From Haloarchaeobius sp. HME9146 (GTDB taxonomy: Archaea; Halobacteriota; Halobacteria; Halobacteriales; Natrialbaceae), in contig NZ_JAODVR010000001.1 in NCBI RefSeq assembly GCF_025399835.1, forward strand, positions 3,410,001 through 3,474,000: a DNA stretch of 64,000 nucleotides, written 5' to 3'. Every line of letters starts with the position of its first letter. Position 1 is the first letter of the stretch. The notes beneath the pieces are model-generated. The model saw only the letters and a list, made by a program, of their open reading frames with translations, had not been told where the DNA came from and made no database searches. Position numbers and translations under genes: made by a program. This document shows, piece after piece, positions 56,908 to 64,000 of the stretch.

Positions 56908-58659
56908 CTACTTCTCTTCGACGTGACGCACGGAACTCGCCTCCCCGCGCGTGCTCTCGACCATCGCCTCGCCGTGCATCTGGGCCCGGCCGATACCGAA
57001 CGCCCTCGGGCCCTCGATGACGACCTCGTCGCCGACGCGGATGTCCTCGTCGGCGTCGATAACGCCCGGCGCGAGGACGCTCCCGTGGGGGACGAACCCG
57101 TCGATTTCGACGCGCTTCGTCGGGACGTCGGAGTCGTCCCAGCGCTTCGCGCCCTCCAGCGTCAGCGACAGGGTCCCGTAGTTCGGGACCTGCGTGGCGA
57201 GCTGGGTTCCATCCGGATCGCGAACCTGTATCTTCGGGTACCGGCTCGTCGTCTGGAAGTCGCCGAACACCGAATCGCCCGCGCCGTCGCCGAACTGGTA
57301 GTCCGCGATGGCCCGGACGGTGTTGTGCTCGCGTTCACGCTTCGAGTACTTCAGCTCGCCCGAGAGCGCATCGCGCAGGTTCGAGAGGCTGGCCGAGGTG
57401 GTCGGGTGGTCCTCGACAGTGTACTCGATGTCCACGTCGACGTCGTCCTCGACGGCCTCGACGATGGGGCGGTAGTCCTCGGGGAGGTGCGCGATGACCC
57501 GCGGGTAGTCGTTGCGCTGGAGGTACCGGCGGAGCACCTCCGTGACGAACTCGAGTTCCCCGGCGGTCCACGAGCCAGTCACGACGGAGTCGTAGTGCTG
57601 TGCAGGATAGGTCGTCTCCAGTTCCTGCGGGACGACGCCGATGGGAGAGGTCATCGACACCATGTGGCCGCGGAAGTTCACCGCCTCCATGTACTGGCGG
57701 TGGCTCTGGGACTCGCTGTAGGGCTTTCGTGCCGAACACGGCACGAGTACCAGGGGATGACCGTCGAAGCGGTTCGTGTACCGGGCGGTGATGCGGTCGG
57801 CGAAGCGCTGAATCTCGACGCGCTTGAGCGTGTCCTCGGTGGTCGCGTCGAGGTCGGCTTCGCGGTACAGTGGCGTCCGCTTCTCCAGATAGCCGTACTG
57901 CTGGTCGAGTTCGCGAAACAGCGCGGTGAGCCACTGGTCCTGACGCGCCTGCCCCTCGATGTAGTCGCGCAGGCGACCGTCGCGGATGCGCCGACGGACC
58001 CGCGACAGTTCGGCCGCGAGGGCGTTGACGTTGTGCTCGGCGCAGGCCGCCCGGTCGAACTCCTCGCGGGTGACCTGACAGGCCGGGCAGGAGCAGGGCA
58101 GTTCGTCGAGGTCCTCGAGGAAGTACCGGTCGTCGGTCGTGAGGTACTCGCCCTGAAGCCCCTTCGCCCGGGCCTTCGTCTCGTCGAACAGGTCGACGCC
58201 GGCGTAGGCGAGGACGGCGACGTTCCGGGGCGTGGCGACGCCGGAGAGATAGAGACCGGTGTCGTCCGGGACCGCGTCCTTGACGGTGAGGATGGCGTCT
58301 TTCATGCCCTTCCCGTGGCCGACGGAGCCCTGCGCGTCGGAGAGGACGTACACGTCAGCGCCGTAGTCTTCAGCCGTATCGGTCGAGACGACGACCGCAT
58401 TCGGGAACTCGACCTCGGGGTAGTCCACCTTGAACGAGTCCTGCACCTCGTCTGCGGTGCCCGCTGGCAGCCCGCGGTGTGGCAGGATCGTCAGTGTCGA
58501 CTCGTCGCCCTCCGGCAGCTCTCGCTCGCCGGGCCAGAGGCTCCCGGCGTCCGCGACCACGTCGTCCACGAGCGCCGGCGTGGTGACCGGCTCGGACAGG
58601 CGCAGCTCCGCCCGTCGGGCCGCACCGTCGCGCTCGTGAACCTCGAAGTACTCGGTCAT
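56908..58659 (-). CDS. arcS: Archaeosine synthase subunit ArcS (TgtA2-like)
   Basis: A 583-residue tRNA-modifying enzyme. It attaches lysine to preQ0 at position 15, after which RaSEA yields archaeosine. The TGT-like N-terminal domain has LSDAQGSVGHGKGMKDAI and the zinc-type cluster CSCPACQVTREEF near 190. The archaeosine-synthase-specific region has VLVPCSARKPYSESQSHRQY near 345. A C-terminal PUA domain (FVPHGSVLAPGVIDADEDIRVGDEV) binds tRNA. The start is the ATG at 58657-58659. It is on the same strand as tgtA but separated from it by an insert. Confidence 0.93.
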   Translation of the reverse strand: MTEYFEVHERDGAARRAELRLSEPVTTPALVDDVVADAGSLWPGERELPEGDESTLTILPHRGLPAGTADEVQDSFKVDYPEVEFPNAVVVSTDTAEDYGADVYVLSDAQGSVGHGKGMKDAILTVKDAVPDDTGLYLSGVATPRNVAVLAYAGVDLFDETKARAKGLQGEYLTTDDRYFLEDLDELPCSCPACQVTREEFDRAACAEHNVNALAAELSRVRRRIRDGRLRDYIEGQARQDQWLTALFRELDQQYGYLEKRTPLYREADLDATTEDTLKRVEIQRFADRITARYTNRFDGHPLVLVPCSARKPYSESQSHRQYMEAVNFRGHMVSMTSPIGVVPQELETTYPAQHYDSVVTGSWTAGELEFVTEVLRRYLQRNDYPRVIAHLPEDYRPIVEAVEDDVDVDIEYTVEDHPTTSASLSNLRDALSGELKYSKREREHNTVRAIADYQFGDGAGDSVFGDFQTTSRYPKIQVRDPDGTQLATQVPNYGTLSLTLEGAKRWDDSDVPTKRVEIDGFVPHGSVLAPGVIDADEDIRVGDEVVIEGPRAFGIGRAQMHGEAMVESTRGEASSVRHVEEK

Positions 58660-58988
58660 GGACGCGACTCCGTGGCCGACGCTCAAGGGTCTTGCTTTCC
58701 ACCCCTACCTAAAGGGTGGAGCTGTGAAGGGAGCATCTCATCAGCCTCCCCTGGGTACGAAGTGATGGGTGCAAGCGACGCGGGACGCACCCGGATGGCA
58801 ACGGATGGCATGCTGGCGGTGCGCGGTCGAGGGCACTCCCTTCGACGACTAGCTAACAACCTTGCCGGTCGGGTCGACGGTGGGCGTCGACCCGCCACAC
58901 CTCGGTTCTTCCCCCTTCATCTCCCCCCTTCGGGACGACGACCGAACCAGCACAAAGATGATACCGTGCTAGCAGGTACTGTCGTCGT
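58660..58988. other. Intergenic stretch separating tgtA and arcS, with hairpins
   Basis: These 329 bases contain no ORF I can support. A stem TCCACCC (58698-58704) with GGGTGGA (58714-58720), loop of 9 nt, lies just upstream of arcS; short hairpins like this occur at ends of IS200/IS605-type elements, but no transposase remnant is seen. GGATGGCA is repeated at 58793 and 58803. The promoter of the lipoprotein gene and of arcS must lie here. The region looks like an insertion between two genes that are usually adjacent. Confidence 0.5.
58871..58893. repeat. Inverted repeat in the tgtA-arcS insert
   Basis: GGGTCGAC (58871-58878) and GTCGACCC (58886-58893) form a perfect 8-bp stem with a 7-nt loop, 95 bp before the lipoprotein start. 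It may be an operator, or part of a structured transcript. Confidence 0.4.
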
Positions 58989-59474
58989 ATGGAGCGGACA
59001 CGGCGCAGGCTGCTCGCAGCGACGGCGAGCGCGGCAGCCACGGGACTCGCGGGCTGTACGGGACTGTTCTCGGACTCGGAACCACCGACGACAGAGCTTC
59101 GACGAATCGGATATCGGAACTACCTGTCAGAAAACCATACAATTCGGATAGAGGTATACAGCGACGACGAACAGGTGTTCGAGCGAACCGTCGACCTCCC
59201 ACCAGCCTCGACGACCGAGAAGGGAAATTTGGCCATTACTGGCGGCAGCATCACCGAGGGTCTCCCGGCGGACCGAGGACAGTTCGAGGTCGTCGGGACC
59301 CTCGTCGGCCCGAACGCCCCGGAGTCGACGGTCACCGACCGACTCGAACTCCCGTGGAGGGCATCCGAAGACCAACCGTGCAGTGACTGCACGGTCGCGA
59401 TTCAGGAAGGACCAGCACTCGCGTTCAAGACACGGCCGGGCTGTGGCTCCGGGACGACAGAGAAGCGAGACTGA
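58989..59474 (+). CDS. Tat lipoprotein, unknown function
   Basis: A 161-residue exported protein. ERTRRRLLAATASAAATGLAGC is a twin-arginine signal with lipobox LAGC, so it is lipid-anchored outside the cell. The mature part is beta-rich (NHTIRIEVYSDDEQVFERTVDLPP; FEVVGTLVGPNAP) and probably one immunoglobulin-like sandwich. CSDCTVAIQEG may be a disulfide or metal-binding pair. Its stop falls one base before the tgtA stop, convergently. It stands inside the arcS-tgtA pair on the opposite strand. Codon use in residues 35-60 is somewhat AT-richer than in its neighbours. Confidence 0.78.
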   Translation: MERTRRRLLAATASAAATGLAGCTGLFSDSEPPTTELRRIGYRNYLSENHTIRIEVYSDDEQVFERTVDLPPASTTEKGNLAITGGSITEGLPADRGQFEVVGTLVGPNAPESTVTDRLELPWRASEDQPCSDCTVAIQEGPALAFKTRPGCGSGTTEKRD

Positions 59475-59475
59475 C

Positions 59476-60960
59476 TCAGGGCAGTCGTTCACTGCGGTCG
59501 GCGAGGTTGACCAGTTCGACGCCGTCGGGAACGAGTTCCAGCGCCGTCTCGGGCCAGTCGTCGTGGGCCAGCGTGAATTCGGTCTCGGGGTTCAGGTCGA
59601 CCAACCGAGCCACGCCGCGGGCAGCTTGCTCGTAGGCATCGTCGTCGAGTCGGTCCGGAATCTCCGCCGTCAGCGGGTACGTGTTGCGCAGCGCCTTCGG
59701 GAACGGCCCGAACGGCGGCACGACCTTCCACGACTCGTCGAAGCCCTTGGAGTGGTCACCCGCGGTGAGGAGCACGTCCCCCTCGGGCGAGAGGCGGGCC
59801 AGTCGCTCCTGGTGGCGAAGCACCTCGGGCCGGTGGGCGCTCTCGTTCGAGAGGTAGAAGAACGCGCCCTTCGACACCGGGTCCGTCTCCTCGAGCTGGT
59901 CGGCGTGGTCGGTCATCGCCCGGAGTCCGTCGAGCATCGCCGGGTGCGAGCGAGCGCGCTCCTCGACGAGTTCGAGCAGGTTCCCCTGTCGGATGGCCTG
60001 CTTGATGCGGCGGATCTCCTCGAAGGTGACGTGCAGGTTGTGCGCGGCGAGTTCCTCCTCCTGCTCGCGCTCGGACAGGTCGCGCAGTTCGGCGGGGGTG
60101 TACTCGGTACACACCGGACACGAGCACGGGAAGTAGTCGAGGTCGTCGAGGTGTTCGGTTCCCCGCACCGTCAGGTAGCGGCCGTCCCGGGCGTACAGAG
60201 CGTACGCCGCACTGTCGAACAGGTCACAGCCCATGGCGACCGCGAGCGCGAACATCATCGGGTGGCCCGCGCCGAACAGGTGGACCGGGCAGTCCTGGTC
60301 GAGGCCGCGCTTCGCCCCGGCGACCACGTCGACCATGTCGCCGTAGCGGTAGTCGTTCATCAGCGGGACGACGGCGCCGACCGGGAACACGTCGAGGTCG
60401 GTCGCGGCGGCGTGGGAGCCTGCTTCCTCGCGGAGGTCCGGATAGGTCGAACCCTGCACCGGCGCGTTGACCAGCATGTCGCCCACGTCGACCGTTTCCG
60501 CAAGTTCGAGGCGCTCCTGCGTCGTCGCGAGTTCGTCCTCGGCCTGCTCGCGGGAGACGTCCGGCGGCGTCGGGATGTCCACCGGCGTACCGATGTCGCT
60601 CCCGATGTCGTGCTGGAACTGCAGGATCTCCTCGGTCGTGGTGTCTATCTTCCCGTACTCGGCGAGCTGGAAGCTCCCCGAGTCGGTCATGATGGCCCCG
60701 TCGAAGTCGAGCAACTCGTGCAGCCCGTCTTCGAGGGCCTGCTCGCGGATGTCCTCGGTCGTCTTGATGATGTAGGAGTTGGTGATGAGGATCTCCGCGC
60801 CGAACTCCTCTTCGAGGCGCTTCGGCGGGATGGTGATGATGTTCGGGTTGATGACCGGCAACAGCGCCGGCGTCTCGACGGTGACGTCCGCCCGGGGGAC
60901 GGTCAACTCCCCGATGCGGCCGCCCGCGTCGGCGTCCCGAAGCTCGAAGTGGTCTCTCAT
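59476..60960 (-). CDS. tgtA: tRNA-guanine(15) transglycosylase
   Basis: A 494-residue enzyme that swaps guanine 15 in the D-loop of tRNAs for preQ0, the first committed step to archaeosine. The N-terminal TGT core shows the Asp catalytic pair: [14 protein letters not shown] and [11 protein letters not shown] with [27 protein letters not shown]. The zinc site is [16 protein letters not shown] with a His further on ([13 protein letters not shown]). ArcS on the same strand should follow, but a lipoprotein gene in the other direction lies between. The remaining C-terminal part (about 370-494) is the archaeal extension without PUA. Confidence 0.94.
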   Translation of the reverse strand: MRDHFELRDADAGGRIGELTVPRADVTVETPALLPVINPNIITIPPKRLEEEFGAEILITNSYIIKTTEDIREQALEDGLHELLDFDGAIMTDSGSFQLAEYGKIDTTTEEILQFQHDIGSDIGTPVDIPTPPDVSREQAEDELATTQERLELAETVDVGDMLVNAPVQGSTYPDLREEAGSHAAATDLDVFPVGAVVPLMNDYRYGDMVDVVAGAKRGLDQDCPVHLFGAGHPMMFALAVAMGCDLFDSAAYALYARDGRYLTVRGTEHLDDLDYFPCSCPVCTEYTPAELRDLSEREQEEELAAHNLHVTFEEIRRIKQAIRQGNLLELVEERARSHPAMLDGLRAMTDHADQLEETDPVSKGAFFYLSNESAHRPEVLRHQERLARLSPEGDVLLTAGDHSKGFDESWKVVPPFGPFPKALRNTYPLTAEIPDRLDDDAYEQAARGVARLVDLNPETEFTLAHDDWPETALELVPDGVELVNLADRSERLP

Positions 60961-60999
60961 TGGCCTCGGTTATCCGGGCAGCGCCGGTAAGGGTGTCGT

Positions 61000-61182
61000 T
61001 TAGGCGCGGTGGCGGTAGTAGTGCCGCAGGCCGTTCAGCCGCGTGCTGGCCCAGGTCGCCAAGAGCACAAGTACCAGCACCGGCGGGGAGAGCAGCTCCG
61101 TGCCGAACAGCACCGACAGGACCAGACATTCGGCCGTGAGCACCACGAACGCCTGCTTCTTCGTTACGACGGGGTCGGCCAT
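61000..61182 (-). CDS. Small two-helix membrane protein
   Basis: A 60-residue protein with two hydrophobic stretches, FVVLTAECLVLSVLFGTELL and PPVLVLVLLATWASTRL, then a basic tail GLRHYYRHRA. The charges place the N- and C-termini in the cytoplasm. It is 39 bp upstream of tgtA on the same strand and may share its transcript, but a link to tRNA modification would be guesswork. Confidence 0.6.
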   Translation of the reverse strand: MADPVVTKKQAFVVLTAECLVLSVLFGTELLSPPVLVLVLLATWASTRLNGLRHYYRHRA

Positions 61183-61240
61183 AGATTAGTAGACTGATAG
61201 ATGTTGCATAAACCGTTCGGCCGTGGCTGGGTCACCGACG

Positions 61241-61453
61241 CTACCGATGCTCGCGCCGGGCGAACCAGACGGTCCCCGGCCGCCGAATCTCCAGGTAGAC
61301 CGACGCCGCGGCCGCGACGGCGAACCAGAGGCCGCCACCGGCGAGGAACCCGTACACCAGCAGGACGAGGAAGCCCAGGAACCGGATGATGGTCTGCTGG
61401 CGGAACGAGAGGAACGAATCAGTCACTGATATCTCTAGGCGCTGGTGCGACAT
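61241..61453 (-). CDS. Small membrane protein
   Basis: A 70-residue protein with a basic-amphipathic start (SHQRLEISVTDSFLSFRQQ), a hydrophobic region IIRFLGFLVLLVYGFLAGGGLWFAVAAAASVYLEI that can span the membrane twice, and a basic tail (RRPGTVWFARREHR). The ATG at 61451-61453 is chosen; the frame is open upstream without similarity. Function unknown. It lies upstream of the 60-residue membrane protein on the same strand. Confidence 0.6.
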   Translation of the reverse strand: MSHQRLEISVTDSFLSFRQQTIIRFLGFLVLLVYGFLAGGGLWFAVAAAASVYLEIRRPGTVWFARREHR

Positions 61454-61584
61454 AACCACTGTGCCACCAGATACCACGGGTGGCGGGAAGTGGGCCGCTG
61501 GACACGACAGGATGGCGAACAGGCGACGCGAACAACGGACACCGGGCGGAGCGTCGCACACCCGCGAACCGCCCGGCGGCAGAA

Positions 61585-61630
61585 GTCAGTGCACGCCGGG
61601 GCTGGCCGCCTTCCAGTACTTGAAGTCTCG
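61585..61630 (+). repeat. 46-bp intergenic motif, copy B
   Basis: A second copy of the motif at 12726-12771, 34 of 46 positions identical. It abuts the stop of the Nudix gene (61631-61633), and in the minus-strand frame of that gene it continues after the TAG as RDFKYWKAASPGVH and TGA. It may therefore be a stretch once translated, or a small non-coding element near the 3' end. Confidence 0.45.
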
Positions 61631-62218
61631 CTACTCGTCGTCGCCGAACAGCTCGTAGTACAGCAGGCCGGTCATCGCCCTGCCGTCTCGCAACTCGCCC
61701 GTGCGAGCCTCGGCCAGCAGGTCGTCGTATTCGGCCGTATCGACCCGGATGCTCTCGTTGAAGTCGAGCTCCTGCCCGCCGACGTCCTCGCAGTCGTAGG
61801 CGACGAAGTAGTGGAAGAGGGAGTTCCCGATGCCGTTGGCCGGCTCGACGCTCGTGAGGTGTTCGACCCGGTCGGCCTCGTAGCCCGTCTCCTCCGTGAG
61901 TTCGCGGCGGGCGGCCACCGCGAGGTCGTCGTCGTGCTCCTCGACGCTGCCCGCGGGGAGCCCGCGGTTGACCCGACCGACGGCGTGCCGCCACTCCTCG
62001 ATGACAACCACGTCGCCGTCGCGGGTGAACGGCAGGACCACCACGGCCTCGGGCTCGACGAGGTAGTCGTAGTCCGTCTCGGTGCCGTCGGGAAGCCGGA
62101 CCTCGTCGTGGACGATGTCGAAGCCGGGGCACTCGTAGCCCACCCACGAGTCGGTTATCTCCCAGGCGAGCGGGTCGTCGCTCTCGGGCGAGTCGGCGTC
62201 GTCGTGCGCGTCGCTCAT
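61631..62218 (-). CDS. Nudix hydrolase (ADP-ribose pyrophosphatase-like)
   Basis: A 195-residue pyrophosphatase that cleaves nucleoside diphosphates linked to another group, for instance ADP-ribose. The Nudix box is GSVEEHDDDLAVAARRELTEETGYEA near residues 93-118; the RELTEETG core is exact, while the first half has one extra residue and Asp where Glu is expected. VVIEEWRHAVGRVNRGLPAG before it is a common pattern of the ADPR group. An acidic N-terminus (DAHDDADSPESDD) is a halophilic feature. The substrate cannot be fixed from sequence. Confidence 0.87.
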   Translation of the reverse strand: MSDAHDDADSPESDDPLAWEITDSWVGYECPGFDIVHDEVRLPDGTETDYDYLVEPEAVVVLPFTRDGDVVVIEEWRHAVGRVNRGLPAGSVEEHDDDLAVAARRELTEETGYEADRVEHLTSVEPANGIGNSLFHYFVAYDCEDVGGQELDFNESIRVDTAEYDDLLAEARTGELRDGRAMTGLLYYELFGDDE

Positions 62219-62254
62219 GTCCGAGTAGTCGGGTCGACGCGTAGAAAAAGTACC

Positions 62255-62410
62255 CTATCGACCCTCGAACTGGAGTTCCTTCTCCGGGTTCTCCGCGACC
62301 ATCCACCAGTGGACGTCCGCCTTCGGATGGCGTCGTTCGACGTGTTCCTTGAGGCTCCCGCCCTCGTCGAAGTCCTTCCCACAGATGTTGCAGCGGTTGT
62401 GGTGTGCCAT
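62255..62410 (-). CDS. Small C2H2 zinc-finger protein
   Basis: A 51-residue protein with one C2H2 finger: CNICGKDFDEGGSLKEHVERRH, spacing Cys-x2-Cys-x12-His-x4-His. The tail (KADVHWWMVAENPEKELQFEG) contains two Trp and forms a likely extra helix. The gene is too short for most gene finders. Archaeal C2H2 proteins of this size are known in haloarchaea, and some influence growth or biofilm formation. It lies between the Nudix gene and the hydrolase, all on the minus strand. Confidence 0.85.
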   Translation of the reverse strand: MAHHNRCNICGKDFDEGGSLKEHVERRHPKADVHWWMVAENPEKELQFEGR

Positions 62411-62434
62411 ACCCACTCTAGGGTGGCAGGGCGT

Positions 62435-63328
62435 TTATTCGTGTATCCGGATGAACCTGAGGAGTTCCTCGGTCACCGTCTCTGGCGCGTCGAACTGGAC
62501 CCAGTGGCTCGCGCCGGGGATCCGGACGACCTCGATGTCCGCGACCCACCGGTCCAGTCCTTCGGTGAGTTCGAGTTCGAGCGCGTCGTCCTGCTCGCCC
62601 CACAGCAGCAGGGTGGGCACGTCGACCTGCGTCTCGGCTGTCGCGGCCGAGACGAACGGAATCTTGTCTTTGAGGCCCTCTCGAAAGAGCGCCCGGTAGT
62701 AGTTGATTGCCGAGGTGGCCGCACCGGGCCGTGAGAACGCCTCCTTGTACCGGGCCACGTCGTCGTCGGTGAACGCGCCGGGGGTGACGGTCCCGTCGCG
62801 CAGCATCGAGCCGAGGGCGAGGCAGTTCAGGCCGGTGATGAATTTCTCGGGGAGCCACGGGAGCTGGAAGAAGAACATGTACCACGAACGCTTTCGCTGA
62901 CTCGAACTCGTCCGCAACACCTCCTCGAACCGCCCCGGATGCGGCGCGTTCATGACGGTGAGCGTCTCCACGACCTCGGGCGTCCGGGCGGCAACGTCCC
63001 AGACGACACCACCGCCCCAGTCGTGGCCGACGAGGTGGACCGGCGCGTCGAACGCCCGACAGAGGTCGGCGATGTCCGCCGAGAGTTCCGTGATCCGGTA
63101 GGCCGCCACGCCGTGGGGTTTCTCCGAGCGGTTGTACCCGCGCATATCGGGCGCGATGACGTGATAGCCCGCGTCCGCGAGGGTCGGAATCTGGTGGTGC
63201 CACGAGTACCAGAACTCGGGGAAGCCGTGGACCAGGACGACCGTCTCGTCATCGGGGTCGCCGGCCTCGACGTAGTGGAGGCGCACGTCGTTCACGATGG
63301 TCTGGCCGTGGGTCCAGTCCGTGGTCAT
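62435..63328 (-). CDS. Alpha/beta hydrolase, epoxide hydrolase-like
   Basis: A 297-residue alpha/beta hydrolase of the epoxide hydrolase/haloalkane dehalogenase group. The oxyanion motif is VLVHGFPEFWYSWHHQIP near residue 33; the nucleophile is Asp in LVGHDWGGGVVWDVAAR near 104; the cap region spans about 145-215 with conserved Tyr (INYYRALFREGL); acid and His are in LLLWGEQDDALE and PGASHWVQFDAPE. This points to epoxide opening by water. ATG 63326-63328 is used; the frame is open far upstream but without similarity. Confidence 0.9.
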   Translation of the reverse strand: MTTDWTHGQTIVNDVRLHYVEAGDPDDETVVLVHGFPEFWYSWHHQIPTLADAGYHVIAPDMRGYNRSEKPHGVAAYRITELSADIADLCRAFDAPVHLVGHDWGGGVVWDVAARTPEVVETLTVMNAPHPGRFEEVLRTSSSQRKRSWYMFFFQLPWLPEKFITGLNCLALGSMLRDGTVTPGAFTDDDVARYKEAFSRPGAATSAINYYRALFREGLKDKIPFVSAATAETQVDVPTLLLWGEQDDALELELTEGLDRWVADIEVVRIPGASHWVQFDAPETVTEELLRFIRIHE

Positions 63329-63446
63329 GATTGGAATTGCACGGGGAGAGATGAAAAGCGCAGGTGATGACGCCTGAGAGACAGACACGACTCGATGCCA
63401 GGGCACCGATAGGTTCATTCGACGCTCAGTAGTTATTTTCACGATA

Positions 63447-63743
63447 GTGTCCGTGGACAGGAGTCTGGTCGAAACCGCGTTCTGGGCGTGTATCGCGAGT
63501 AGCAACCTCTGTCTCGGAGTGAGTTTGCTGCGAGAGGACGTGAACGTCGGCCTGCTCTTCGTCGTCCTGTCATTCGGCTTTGTCGCACTCGCCGTGCGGG
63601 GATACTCGAACGCCCACGAACCGGCCCGGAGTCCCTTCGTCAGGCGTGCGAGCACCGTCACACTGTCTGTCGTTCTGGGACTCGGCGTGGCCACGGTGCT
63701 CCTTTCGACGTGGATGCTCTGGGTGACGCTCACAGCCAGCTAA
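63447..63743 (+). CDS. Small membrane protein
   Basis: A 98-residue protein with three hydrophobic helices (FWACIASSNLCLGVSLL, NVGLLFVVLSFGFVALAV and VTLSVVLGLGVATVLLSTWMLW). A polar loop GYSNAHEPARSPFVRRAS joins the second and third. It starts at GTG 63447. No motif is recognised. It is divergent from the epoxide hydrolase-like gene, and converges with the permease at the right edge. Confidence 0.62.
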   Translation: MSVDRSLVETAFWACIASSNLCLGVSLLREDVNVGLLFVVLSFGFVALAVRGYSNAHEPARSPFVRRASTVTLSVVLGLGVATVLLSTWMLWVTLTAS

Positions 63744-63766
63744 AGACGGAAAACCAGCCGCGACTG

Positions 63767-64000
63767 CTAGTCCATCAGGCCGTAGCCGCGCTTGAGCAAC
63801 AGCACGTCGACGGTGAAGATGACGGCCGTGATGGCGAGCAAGATGCCGAGCGAGAGGTTGGGGTCGACCTCAGAGAAGTCGAGGAAGCCGTACCGGACCG
63901 CGTTCACCATGTACACCATCGGGTTCAGGAACGAGAGGGAGTACCAGATGCCGGTTCCCTCCAGCGCCGCGAGGGGGTAGAAGACGCCGCCGAAGAACAC
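63767..64000 (-). CDS. ABC-2 type transporter permease, C-terminal fragment (gene runs past window)
   Basis: The last 77 residues of an ABC-2 permease; the N-terminus lies beyond 64000. Two hydrophobic helices and the signature FFGGVFYPLAALEGTGIWYSLSFLNPMVYMVNAVRYGFLDFS, the ABC-2 loop near the end, are visible. Such permeases export drugs, lipids or polysaccharides together with an ATPase usually next to them. The final helix TAVIFTVDVLLLKRG and a short tail close the protein. Confidence 0.85.
   Translation of the reverse strand: MFFGGVFYPLAALEGTGIWYSLSFLNPMVYMVNAVRYGFLDFSEVDPNLSLGILLAITAVIFTVDVLLLKRGYGLMD

Noticed and set aside
58660-58988. SRP RNA or RNase P RNA in the tgtA-arcS spacer
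   Set aside because: I could not find the conserved core sequences of either RNA, and the hairpins present are short and isolated.

Overview
The window is a dense, G+C-rich stretch of an archaeal chromosome from the class Halobacteria (extreme halophiles). The proteins are rich in Asp and Glu. Secreted proteins carry twin-arginine signals followed by lipoboxes. Many genes start with GTG, overlap by ATGA or GTGA, and have TATA boxes about 25 nt upstream. Marker genes agree: CetZ1, a SAMP3-type ubiquitin-like modifier, F420 synthesis (cofC, cofG, cofH) and archaeosine synthesis (tgtA, arcS, RaSEA). I cannot name the genus. I see no rRNA, CRISPR array, intact transposase or plasmid replication gene.

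Layout. 0-7 kb: acetyltransferase, cyclophilin, PQQ-type beta-propeller lipoprotein, ferredoxin, two COG4315 secreted proteins, M29 aminopeptidase, and tRNA-Leu(UAA) followed by an unusual 140-bp tandem repeat carrying pieces of the tRNA 3' end. 7-13 kb: small regulators, TrkA with two stand-alone Lrp/RAM domains, an orphan 2-oxoacid dehydrogenase E1-alpha, a methyltransferase and tmk. 13-21 kb: cetZ1 with an overlapping membrane-protein gene, then cofC, cofG and cofH. 21-27 kb: purC, a histidine kinase and an XPB-like helicase. 27-33 kb: a minus-strand nitrate assimilation operon, nirA - nasA - narK - a 46-aa membrane protein - mobA, almost every junction overlapping. 33-45 kb: purU, purS-purQ, two large GAF/PAS histidine kinases, RaSEA, and a CHAT-related protein that seems to have lost its His/Cys dyad. 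45-53 kb: a repressor/membrane-protein pair, an aldehyde ferredoxin oxidoreductase and two tandem vanadium haloperoxidase-like proteins. 53-64 kb: the SAMP3 operon, riboflavin synthase with GTP cyclohydrolase III, a GIDE-domain membrane protein, arcS and tgtA separated by an inserted lipoprotein gene, a Nudix hydrolase, a C2H2 zinc finger, an epoxide-hydrolase-like enzyme, and a truncated ABC-2 permease at the right edge.

How the genes fit together. NarK imports nitrate, NasA reduces it to nitrite and NirA reduces nitrite to ammonium; MobA supplies the guanylated molybdenum cofactor to NasA. CofG and CofH make the deazaflavin ring of F420 and CofC activates its side chain. GTP cyclohydrolase III and riboflavin synthase belong to the flavin route that also feeds F420. 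TgtA, ArcS and RaSEA together convert G15 of tRNA to archaeosine. The points most worth a second look are the tRNA-Leu tail repeats, the degenerate CHAT-like protein, the SAMP3 operon with two Gly-Gly-ending products, the 16-codon coupling ORF between nirA and nasA, and the interruption of the tgtA-arcS pair.
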